A DNA stretch of 64,000 nt from contig JABFTP020000083.1 of the NCBI GenBank assembly GCA_013387265.2, positions 50,640,485 to 50,704,484 on the forward strand. The letters are read 5' to 3'. The stretch is from Cryptolaemus montrouzieri. Taxonomy: Eukaryota; Arthropoda; Insecta; Coleoptera; Coccinellidae. The notes below the pieces were generated by a model. That model made no database searches. It was not told the DNA's origin and worked only from the letters and a program-made list of their open reading frames with translations. A program made the translations under genes and the position numbers. Within the stretch, counting starts at the first letter, position 1. The number at the start of each line of letters is the position of its first letter. Shown here piece after piece: positions 12,327 to 23,700 of the stretch.

Positions 12327-12655
12327 AACAATAATAGACAAAAACTCAATCTATGGGAAATTTTAGAGATTAACAAAAAAAGAATTCAGGTAGGTTACTT
12401 AATAGTCAATTAGATCTAAATCCTTCTCCTTTCTCAATCTTTTCAATTCATAAAATAAGCAACTCCAATGGGTTTTCCAACATATCCCTTGTACTTGTAC
12501 TCGTGTAATATTAAGTAGGATATAAGAATAATATATAAGGAACAACTCTGTTCATTAGTTAGTATCTATCTGATGAAGCCACAGTGTGGTGAAACCGGTC
12601 ATAGTTTTGTTGATATAGTGAAAATCTAAATACCATTCATTAAAAATATCAAAAT
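12327..12655 (+). mobile_element. Penelope-like element (lineage 2), downstream terminal repeat
   Basis: C-terminal coding end and terminal segment, directly repeated from 10,860-11,180. Contains the best-preserved lineage 2 hammerhead motif. It ends at about 12,640-12,655, where a dispersed repeat (copy 2) begins. Confidence 0.75.
12566..12604 (+). ncRNA. Hammerhead ribozyme motif, PLE lineage 2 right end
   Basis: CTAT, CTGATGA, stem II CCAC/GTGG with AGT loop and one bulged G, GAAA, ACCGGT, C, ATAG. Core and stem I match the consensus. The predicted cut is after the GTC at 12,598-12,600. Confidence 0.72.
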
Positions 12656-12865
12656 TATGATACATTTTGGCGAATGCGCCGAGTCTATTATTAAATAATT
12701 CATTCAATTTTCATAGGAAATTGAACAGTCAGGTCAATTTGTGGTTTGAGCAGAATATTGATACAGTCTATATTATTCTTCAATCAATTAGCTTTCTAAT
12801 ACAAATGAATTCTTTCAAATCCCATTCATAGTTCTTGTGATTAGAATGTTCGAAACAAAGCATTT
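12655..12865 (+). repeat. Dispersed repeat, copy 2
   Basis: Matches 7,490-7,605: ATGATACATTTTGGCGAATG, then after an extra stretch CCCATTCATAGTTCTTGTGA. It abuts the PLE terminus. Confidence 0.6.
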
Positions 12866-13980
12866 TTTATCACTTGAAATCAGCCAATTTCAAATATCCT
12901 TAAATATTTTGGTTACAGGAGCTTACATAATTTTATTTCTCAAATATTATGCATTCTTTCAGAAAACGCACCATACATAAAAATTTTCCATCAAAACGGA
13001 GGTTTAGAAAATAATTTTATGTCCAAATTATACTTTTCAAAAGTATAAGTCACGAGTTATTCGACAATACGTTCTTGTTTTAGCTGCAAATAGATTCACG
13101 ATTATGAAATACTCAATAGATTATTCAATGTATTCCTGAATATTAATAAATTTCATTATTCCTGAGATTCCAACTCTGTCTGCAGAAGCTACCCTTTAGT
13201 TGAGATTATTGGATTTCCACCAACTACTGCTTCGCAGACGCCACGATGTACCTTGCACCTATACCATTATTGCAAATTCTACAGAGAAACGTAAATATCC
13301 CAAAGATAAAATCAAATTCCAGATCAACACAAAGGTTTAATCATCATATAACCTTTGAAAAACTCAGAGTTCCAACAAATTTCAACATTTCAGTACAGAG
13401 AAACGCTCAGCTTTGCGATAGTTTCTAGAAACTGGGTCAAGATTAAAAACAATTCAAGGTTATATAATATTGATGTATCAATTTTCTGCTCGAAATCAAG
13501 TCAATTTAACATGACATTCAGATATTTGAACAACGAGAAATACAGGCTATGTTCGTTTATGGTATTTGCAATTTTTGATTGGTACATTAAGTATAAACAA
13601 TATAGTTTTTCATTATTCAAAATTTAATTCCCTCTTCATCCATTCAGTATAAAAAAAATACCAATGTAGGTAGAAAGAACTGATCTTTCGTTAGAAAGAA
13701 ACTGAATTGAAGTTTGATTGGTAAGAAAGTTGAATGATGATCGTCTTGGCACTTTGCCACCCATAAAACAGGTTAAAATAAATGAAGTGGTGGTACTAGT
13801 ATTCAAGCTGTAACAATCTTGGACAATACACAATGCCTTGAAAATGCAAACAAGATGTTTCATACTGTTAATTATAAATAATATCGAGTGTTGCAAAAAC
13901 ATTATTTTCACGTTAAAAACCAATTAAAGAAACCAAAATATCTCCTGATGAATACTATGGAAATTATTCTTCATCGGTAT
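12866..13980. other. Intergenic, nothing recognised
   Basis: AT-rich. Frames of 60-95 codons on both strands show no recognisable domain and no convincing splice sites. Confidence 0.4.
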
Positions 13981-14760
13981 AACATCTGATTGTTTCCGGT
14001 TGCAAGCTGGAGTACCTCAGGGATCCATTCTTTCGCCAACCTTGTTTCTGTTGCATCTACAAAGAAAAAGATCTTCGGTCTCGCAGACGATTGTACACTG
14101 GTTTCGTCTTTCAGTAGTCTGCGACCGATTACAGTCGCAGAATCTCAGCCTCAGAGATATCAACAAATTAACAACTTAAACTCTGACTTACAGAGGATAT
14201 CTGAGTGGGGTCTGTTGAACCTGGTGAGTTTCAACGCTAGCGAAACGCAAGCAACTACGTTTTCTAGAAAGGTCCCTGCTGGAGAACCTTCTCTAATGAT
14301 GCATGGCCAACAAATTGCATCCAAAGATTCGATGCACCTTCCTGGAATAACGGTCAACTCCAAGTTTTGCTGACATGAACATGTATCAGCAATAGCTAAG
14401 TCTGCATCAGCTAAACTTAGTTTTCTTTTCAGAACCAAGCGATACTTCACGTCATCTCAACTGTTGCTTCTATATAAGGCGCAGATTCGATCGGCTTTGG
14501 AATATTGTTCCCACATATGCCGCAACACTAGGCTGGCAAGGAGTACTCATCATATGGCGGTACATATAACAACCCTCGAACCTATCTCTATAAGAATTCC
14601 TTCGTTTACAGATTAGCTGTAGAACTAGCTCCCGTCCAACATCTTCCCAACATGCTACAATTTGGCCCTCGCAAGAAGCGAGTAAACAGACACCTCAATT
14701 CTTCCCAGACGCCCACTTATGTGGTGTAACAGGTTCGCCTATTTCTGGGAAGTAAGAATA
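13981..14760 (+). pseudogene. Non-LTR retrotransposon RT 3' part, broken
   Basis: At about 14,003 the + strand reads LQAGVPQGSILSPTLFLLH, RT motif B. After a frameshift and deletion the catalytic box appears as LADDCTLVSSF (14,083-14,115). ISEWGLLNLVSFNASETQA follows, the usual stretch downstream of the catalytic box, then the thumb at about 14,380-14,520 (KLSFLFRTKRYFTSSQLLLL, then an RSALEYCSHIC block). The first residue of the catalytic box is changed (L for Y/F). It resembles Jockey/I-type LINEs. Multiple frames, hence defunct. Confidence 0.75.
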
Positions 14761-15069
14761 AAAAAAATCGCATAAGTGGTTAACTGAGTGTAGGTCGGAA
14801 CAAGCATGGAAGCTGCCTTCTACCAAAATGCCGCATTGCGGTGACAACAGCACAAATCCATCTCAGACGATCACCAAGCAAAGTTAAAAGATAAAACGAA
14901 GACTGTAAACGCCTTATTTGAACATCTTGCATAAGCATTTGCACATGGGAAAGTTAATGGCAAAAAAACGTGAAAGATTGAAACTTTCCCAATTTTCGGC
15001 TCTATCAACTAATCCCAGATACATTTCTGCGTAGTTGTCTTGCGGTAGATAAAACATTAATTTCTACAA

Positions 15070-15560
15070 GACTAAGATAAAGCAACAATTCAAACAGATG
15101 GTGGCGGCAGAGGGTTTTCCTCCAAGGTCATTCCATCTGCTGGCAAGATGATGGCGAAGGTCTTCTGGAACGCACCGGTCATTACCTTTATTTATTTTTT
15201 CAGTAATCTCAATGTAAGTCTAATTGAACCAGAAAATCCAAACAAATAGACACATCTTGCCAAGAAGAAAATCCTGACGCACTAGAACAATGTCCCAGCC
15301 AATTCTTTCGCCATCGCAACATGCAATCTGGTGAAGTTACAAGATAAATTGCAGCCTCATATTCTCCTGAGCTGACACTCAGTGATTTCCACTTGTTTCC
15401 AAACATGAAACTATGGCTCGGAAAAAAGAGATTTTCAACAGATTCAAGAATCATCTCTTTTTAAGCATACTTTGAAAACCTTGGGAAAGATCTACAAAGA
15501 GAACATCAAAAACCATCCAGTATCCTTAAATAAGGTTATATTTGAATGAATGTCACCCAG
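15070..15560 (+). pseudogene. mariner transposase remnant
   Basis: Around 15,135 the + strand reads SAGKMMAKVFWNAPVITFIY, a diverged form of the KVMxxVFWDxxG block. At about 15,365-15,440 it reads ELTLSDFHLFPNMKLWLGKK, matching the SPDLAPSDYHLFP-L block with the third catalytic position altered in the SPD context. The end is NIKNHPVSLNKVIFE. Several stops and frame changes. Isolated fragment. Confidence 0.7.
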
Positions 15561-15832
15561 TACAGAGAAGTGAGTTGTTTCATTTCAAACTGACTTGTCT
15601 AGTCACCCTCGTAAGTTCTTGTTCTAAAGCGTTCAATCTTCTCTCCTCAATCTTAAAATGAACAACAAATATTCGTTTAACACCTTTTGGCTTGAATGAA
15701 ATTGTACGTTTTATTCACCCTTTGCAGCAAACAAAAATGAGTACACCTTGTTTGGACAAAGCGTGATACAAAATAAAATGAAGGATAATGTACGAGGGGT
15801 AGATGATAAAAATTATTAATATAATTACTTAC

Positions 15833-15959
15833 CTTCTAAGTTAATATCGTTCACGGGATTATCTTGAACATCCTCATGTTCATTCTTTGTTTCGTCCTTT
15901 TTCTCCGAACTTTTATTCTCAATTTCTAAAGTAGCCTCCTTGCTCGTATTACAACCCAT
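15833..15959 (-). CDS. First coding exon of a putative N-myristoylated/palmitoylated protein
   Basis: The minus strand opens with ATG at 15,959-15,957 and encodes MGCNTSKEATLEIENKSSEK and 22 further residues rich in Lys, Glu, Asp and Asn, ending at a strong donor (exon AAG, then GTAAGTAAT at 15,832 and down). MGC plus Ser/Thr at position 6 is the classic signal for N-myristoylation at Gly2 with palmitoylation at Cys3, so the product should attach to the inner face of membranes. Following exons must lie at lower coordinates, or outside the window; none was identified. The start resembles what I recall of the insect GAP-43/neurogranin-like protein igloo, but that is from memory and weak. 42 codons plus one base, so the exon ends in phase 1. 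Confidence 0.5.
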
Positions 15960-17560
15960 TTTTTAATATAAAGTATTCAATAACTTCACTTAAATAATAC
16001 TTTTTAAATGTTATCACAAAACACTTTAAAAAATCATATTATTTGGATAAACTCAACTATAAACAATAGGAAATATCAAAACTTTTCATTATTTGAAAAG
16101 TTTTCTTTATAACAAGCCATTCATTGTACTCTTACTTGTTTTCAAAATAGAAACTGTCAATCCACCAACATGAATCCAAAGGAATTTATTTGTTTCGTGA
16201 TAGGACAAATTGGGTGTGTAATACGAATCAATAAATCGTTAATAATTATTGGAATACCCTTTCATACAAGGCTACTCCAAATATAGCTAATAAGTTGAAT
16301 TACAATTGAGAATAACTGATTGTATTCAATTCTATGTTTCTTAATTATTTCACATTCTGGATGCTAATTGATCTGTACGCTTTACGATGAAACTGAAGTG
16401 TGAGGCCCCATAAAAGCAAACTAGTTTTTTGATGATGGGAAAGACGTAGTTATTCCACAAAAGAATAGAAAATTGTGGCCAAAACAAGGAATACATGATT
16501 GCTTGATCTTGATTTTTGCATTTTTTAAGATTTTAAAAACATTTTCACTGAAAAAAGCACGACATTCCCAAAGAAAACCGAGAAAGCCGTGTTTACTTGT
16601 GTGTGACGCCACTAGAGTTGCAACCAATCACTACATAAAGTTTCTATCTGCAAACAACACAGACTAAATATTTTCCCAATTCTTCATTCACTACATTTTA
16701 CTTTACTTTGTTTAATAATGATCATAAATAATGAGGATGAACTTATACAAGCATACCCCTTTCATTTTTTAATCTACTTTTAATTATATATACTCAAATT
16801 ATCTCCCTAATCTAGAATTATAGTTTTTCCCCAATAGACCAACTGTTAATTAACGAAAATAGGACCTGTTGTTCTGTAGTTGAGTTTACCTTCATGTGAA
16901 CTAGCAGACAATTAAATTGTCATTTTCACATCACACCCAGAGGATAATATTGGTTTGATTACAGGAGAACAAAGCACACGCACTCCAATGCACGAAGATT
17001 AAACAAGCACCAAGGGCGATACTGATATTTGGAATGTTTCTTACAATTCAAAACACACGCGAATCACATGGCCCCGCGCAGAAGCGCACAAAGGTGATTC
17101 ATGAATTCGGAAAATAGGAAATTTATGATTATCTTCGACCCTCGACATTTATGAGGAAATTTATGCGTTGAATCATAGAAATCCCTAGTGAGTCTCGTCT
17201 TTCACATGGGAAAAATTCATTCAATCCCAACAAAATAATAAATATATTTTTCGCTTGGAAAAATTGTATAAATCACATTGGAGAAATGAATATTTATTTA
17301 ATTATCGAAATAATAAATCCATTATTCTTTAAAAGGCTACGAGAAACGAAAAAACATCAGTTTTATTCTGATATATAAATAATTATGTTTTCAAATTTGA
17401 AACTTGGTAATATTTAAATTTTGAATACCCATTTACTCTTAGCATTGTGATCTTTTTCATGAATATAATCATACTTATTAATGGTGTTCTATGGTTACGA
17501 TAATATAACCTAAAAGATAACCTCACTTTATTCTTAAATTTTTGTTTTATATTAAAGAGT
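15960..17560. other. Intergenic upstream of PEX6, nothing recognised
   Basis: AT-rich. The overlapping 60-70 codon frames at 16,421-16,667 on both strands have no recognisable content. Promoters for PEX6 (+) and the MGC exon (-) should lie here, as the two are divergent, but no clear TATA/initiator pair was found. Confidence 0.35.
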
Positions 17561-17721
17561 TTATGAGAAAAATGTCTAAGAAATATGATTTTGAAACCAT
17601 ACTAAAAATGATCGAGTGAAATTGTTATTTTATACGTCGAAAATTCTGTTTCCTCAGTTTTATTTTTGGACTTTTCCCTTTATATGTTTGTACAATACTA
17701 CAGAATAAGAAAGCAAAATAG

Positions 17722-20700
17722 GATTTATTTCGTGAAAAAACTGATACTGCATTCATTTATGACCTTTCTACTAAACTGGAGGAAAGCGTAATTGACGAAA
17801 ATTACTCTGCAATCATAAATAACAATTATGTACAAGATAAAACTTATGGTATCTTAACTCTAGTACATGAAAATAAGTTACTTCAGAGATATGTGAAACT
17901 AGTAGTCAGTGACACAATAATCAAAGATAATGTAGAATTAAGTAATTCTCTAATATACAATATTATATCTGATTTGGGTATGACAACATTTCATGCGAAT
18001 TTACAAGACTTTAGAGTACAAATAAAATGCTTGTCCCCCACGAAAATCAGCTTTGCTGAAGAAGTAGAATTAGCTTTGATTAATAGCCCAAGTGATATTG
18101 AAAATGTTGTGGTAGATACTATTGTGAAAAATTATTTTAAGATGCCAAAAATACTACATGAGTCTGATATAATTGAAATAAATTTAAAAATTATGCTAAA
18201 GGTGTGTCGTTTAATTTTGGGAAATTAATAAACTTTTCGGAAAAAGTTTATTTCAAATGTACAAAGATATCTTCCAAACAAGGTAATAATATTCATGGCT
18301 ACTATGTTGCATATGGGGTGACAACTGTAAAACAAACAGCTAATATTCAAAGCTATATACCATCTTGTACTGAAATTCCAAGAAAATTAACGTATCACCA
18401 TGGAAATGAATGGAAATACACCACAGTATGCCCATATGGTTTAGAGACCTATGCAAATTGTCTAGAAAAATCTATAAGGCCATTTTTGAATAGAAGTAAG
18501 TCTATGGATTTAATTCTATGCTTCGAACTGTGTCAAAGCCTACTTGGATTTTCAGAATTCTTTTCTTTAATTTTAGGCTACAATATGCGACCTGCTTTCC
18601 TTATTATTGGAAAAAAGGGTTGTGGAACGGAAATATTAATATCTAGTATTGCATCAAAATTTGGAATGCATCTCTATAAAGTTATAACTTTCGATGTTTC
18701 TGCTCATGTATATGCACAAAATGAGACTAAACTCAAAAACATATTTTTTAATGCAAAACTTTGTGCTCCTTGCATTTTATACATGAAAAATTTTGAGGTA
18801 ATTTATAATGTTCTATTTTTAAAGGTGAATAAAGAAGTCTTTTTTTAGAATTTCGAGAAGAATAATGAAGGACAAACAGATGAACGAATAATAGAACATT
18901 TTACAAGTGGCTTAAAGAATTTGTTTGAAAACAATAAATACCCTTTGATATTGTTTTGTTCAAGTAATGAGGAAAATATTTCAGGACGATTAAAAAGAGA
19001 ATTTCTAGAAATATTCAAGATAAATGTTTTAACTGAAGAAGAACGAACTAAAAATTTAGAATGGTTACTAGAAAGTTATGGTCTTTCATACGAAGGAGAT
19101 ATTCATGAAATATCCCAAAAAACAAATAGTTTTCTATTCGAGGATTTGAAAGCTTTAGTACATAAGGCGAAAAATATTAATTTTGCTGGTAATAAAGGAA
19201 ATGTACTTGACTGTGATAGTTTCTCGACAGCTCTAGGTAAATAATTTAATTCTTTTAAATTTCAATAAATAATTTTTGTAATCTTAGATTATATGCAGCT
19301 TATTTATAATGAAAGCATTGGTGCTCCAAAAGTACCCAAAGTTCAATGGGATGATATAGGTGGACTTAAAGAAGTTAAAGAAGAAATAATCAAAACTATT
19401 AATTTTCCTTTGAAGCATCCGAAATTATTAGCTTCGACAGGTTTGAGAAGATTTGGTAAGTAATTGTTTCATGACTCCAGTTTGTCAAGTTTCAAATATA
19501 GGTTAGGTTAGTTTCCACTTATAGGTTAGGTTAGTTTCCAATTATAGGTTATGTTAGTTTCCACTTATAGGTTAGGTTAGTTTCCAATTATAGGTTATGT
19601 TAGTTTCCAATTATAGGTTAGGTTAGTTGTCAATTATAGGTTAGGTGAATTCACTGATGTACATTGTGTTAAAAAGTACCCAGAATTGATTATTTGAAAA
19701 ATGTGCTCAAGATTGTTAAAATTTTTGTTGCTGCTGTTTTCTATGCTGACGCGGAGTTTGAACGCGATCTGTCATTTGTTTTGCTAACAGTGCTGAATTT
19801 TTTAATTTCTCACTAGTTTGTTTTGCGATTTTTATAATGGATAAAAATATCGAACAAAGAATTTGTATCAAATTTTGTATTGCAAATGGAGTTTCGTGTG
19901 CCGAATCGCTGAAAATGTTATAGAAGGCTTACTTCGATTAAAGGGAGTTCCATTATATTATATCATTCCCGTCCGACTTTGAGAGCCAAACCTTAACGTT
20001 TATAAAAGTTATTCTGCTTTATTTGCATTTGCCTATGTACGTTACTTGATTAATGGAGATTTGAAAATGGAAACGACAATACATTCAAAAATATGCATTA
20101 AATGTTGTATTTCAGTGAAAATAAATACCTCCAAAGAATTCAGGGAGTATCTGTAATGGTTATATCGTGTTTTATACAATGAATAAAGATATTGTGATTC
20201 ATTTTTCAACAATATCTATGAAACTCTGAAACATTGTTTATTTGTTTATTGTTTCTAGTGTATTAAATCGTGATTTTTCCTTTCCCTACAAGAGGTGACC
20301 TTATAAGTTTCGCGGATGATACTGTGGTGTTTTATAAGGGTGTCTTTTGGGCTGGCCTAAGGGAAATAGTTGAAAAGGACTTCCACCTTATTGTGGATTT
20401 TTCGATAGCAGGCTTATAACGATAAATACTGATAACACTGAGTTCATAGCGTTTTCTAATCATGTATCTCACCTTCCTGGTTGTCCTTCTCTCTATGTTA
20501 GGTATGGTACTAAATCGTTCTCAATAAGATCAGCTGATAGAGTAAAGTACCTGGGTGTCTACGTCGATAGAGGCTTAAGATGAAACACTCTTATGGAGTG
20601 TATAACTAAGACTGAGAAATTTGGTTCTTAAATTCAGGAGACTCTCCACTTTCTGTTCTTCAAACATATTGAAAAAGTATATTGTGTGTTGGTTTTACCT

Positions 20701-23700
20701 CACTTGATCTATGGTATTCGATAGAACCTTAAGATGAAACACTTTTATGGAGTGTATAACTAAGACTGAGGAATTTGGTTCCTAAATTCAGGAGACTCTC
20801 TACTTTCTATTCTTCAAACATATTGAGAAAAGTATATTGTGCGTTGGTTTTACCTCACTTGACCTATGGTATTCGATAGAAGCTTAAGATGAAACACTCT
20901 TATGGAGTGTATAACTAAGACTGAGAAATTTGGTTCCTAAATTCAGGAGACTCTCTACTTTCTATTCTTCAAACATATTGAAAAAAGTATATTGTGCGTT
21001 GGTTTTACCTCACTTGACCTATGGTATTCGATAGAAGCTTAAGATGAAACACTCTTATGGAGTGTATAACTAAGACTGAGAAATTTGGTTCTTAAATTCA
21101 GGAGAATCTCCACTTTCTGTTCTTCAAACATATTGAAAAAGTATATTGTGTGTTGGTTTTACCTCACTTGATCTATGGTATTCGATAGAACCTTAAGATG
21201 AAACACTTTTATGGAGTGTATAACTAAGACTGAGGAATTTGGTTCCTAAATTCAGGAGACTCTCTACTTTCTATTCTTCAAACATATTGAGAAAAGTATA
21301 TTGTGCGTTGGTTTTACCTCACTTGACCTATGGTATTCGATAGAAGCTTAAGATGAAACACTCTTATGGAGTGTATAACTAAGACTGAGAAATTTGGTTC
21401 CTAAATTCAGGAGACTCTCTACTTTCTTCTTCAAACATATTGAAAAAAGTATATTGTGCGTTGGTTTTACCTCACTTGACCTATGGTATTCGATAGAAGC
21501 TTAAGATGAAACACTCTTATGGAGTGTATAACTAAGACTGAGAAATTTGGTTCCTAAATTCAGGAGACTCTCTACTTTCTTCTTCAAACATATTGAAAAA
21601 AGTATATTGTGCGTTGGTTTTACCTCACTTGACCTATGGTATTCGATAGAAGCTTAAGATGAAACACTCTTATGGAGTGTATAACTAAGACTGAGAAATT
21701 TGGTTCCTAAATTCAGGAGACTCTCTACTTTCTTCTTCAAACATATTGAAAAAAGTATATTGTGCGTTGGTTTTACCTCACTTGACCTATGGTATTCGAT
21801 AGAAGCTTAAGATGAAACACTCTTATGGAGTGTATAACTAAGACTGAGAAATTTGGTTCCTAAATTCAGGAGACTCTCTACTTTCTTCTTCAAACATATT
21901 GAAAAAAGTATATTGTGCGTTGGTTTTACCTCACTTGACCTATGGTATTCGATAGAAGCTTAAGATGAAACACTCTTATGGAGTGTATAACTAAGACTGA
22001 GAAATTTGGTTCCTAAATTCAGGAGACTCTCTACTTTCTTCTTCAAACATATTGAAAAAAGTATATTGTGCGTTGGTTTTACCTCACTTGACCTATGGTA
22101 TTCGATAGAAGCTTAAGATGAAACACTCTTATGGAGTGTATAACTAAGACTGAGAAATTTGGTTCCTAAATTCAGGAGACTCTCTACTTTCTTCTTCAAA
22201 CATATTGAAAAAAGTATATTGTGCGTTGGTTTTACCTCACTTGACCTATGGTATTCGATAGAAGCTTAAGATGAAACGCTCTTATGGAGTGTATAACTAA
22301 GTCTGAGAAATTTGGTTCATAAATTCAGGAGACTCTCTACTTTCTCCTTCAAACATATTGAAAAAAGTATATTGTGCGTTGGTTTTACCTCACTTGACCT
22401 ATGGTATTCGATAGAAGCTTAAGATGAAACACTCTTATGGAGTGTATAACTAAGACTGAGAAATTTGGTTCCTAAATTCAGGAGACTCTCTACTTTCTTC
22501 TTCAAACATATTGAAAAAAGTATATTGTGCGTTGGTTTTACCTCACTTGACCTATGGTATTCGATAGACACTTAAGATGAAACACTCTTATGGAGTGTAT
22601 AACTAAGACTGAGAAATTTGGTTCCTAAATTCAGGAGACTCTCTACTTTCTCCTTCAAACATATTGAAAAAAGTATATTGTGCGTTGGTTTTACCTCACT
22701 TGACCTATGGTATTCGATAGACACTTAAGATGAAACACTCTTATGGAGTGTATAACTAAGTCTGAGAAATTTGGTTCCTAAATTCAGGAGACTCTCTACT
22801 TTCTTCTTCAAACATATTGAAAAAAGTATATTGTGCGTTGGTTTTACCTCATTTGACCTATGGTATTCGATAGACACTTAAGGTGAAACACTCTTATGGA
22901 GTGTATAACTAAGACTGAGAAATTTGGTTCCTAAATTCAGGAGACTCTCTACTTTCTTCTTCAAACATATTGAAAAAAGTATATTGTGCGTTGGTTTTAC
23001 CTCACTTGACCTATGGTATTCGATAGACACTTAAGATGAAACACTCTTATGGAGTGTATAACTAAGTCTGAGAAATTTGGTTCCTAAATTCAGGAGACTC
23101 TCTACTTTCTTCTTCAAACATATTGAAAAAAGTATATTGTGCGTTGGTTTTACCTCACTTGACCTATGGTATTCGATAGACACTTAAGATGAAACACTCT
23201 TATGGAGTGTATAACTAAGACTGAGAAATTTGGTTCCTAAATTCAGGAGACTCTCTACTTTCTTCTTCAAACATATTGAAAAAAGTATATTGTGCGTTGG
23301 TTTTACCTCACTTGACCTATGGTATTCGATAGACACTTAAGATGAAACGCTCTTATGGAGTGTATAACTAAGTCTGAGAAATTTGGTTCATAAATTCAGG
23401 AGACTCTCTACTTTCTCCTTCAAACATATTGAAAAAAGTATATTGTGCGTTGGTTTTACCTCACTTGACCTATGGTATTCGATAGACACTTAAGATGAAA
23501 CGCTCTTATGGAGTGTATAACTAAGTCTGAGAAATTTGGTTCATAAATTCAGGAGACTCTCTACTTTCTCCTTCAAACATATTGAAAAAAGTATATTGTG
23601 CGTTGGTTTTACCTCACTTGACCTATGGTATTCGATAGAAGCTTAAGATGAAACACTCTTATGGAGTGTATAACTAAGTCTGAGAAATTTGGTTCCTAAA

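Noticed and set aside
16421..16667. Overlapping open frames on both strands
   Set aside because: Mutual antisense shadows with no recognisable domain.
18201..18263. A 63-bp intron that would repair the PEX6 frame
   Set aside because: GTGTGT donor and ACAAAG acceptor would keep frame, but the acceptor lacks a pyrimidine tract and the removed part encodes VYFKCTK, which fits the PEX6 family.
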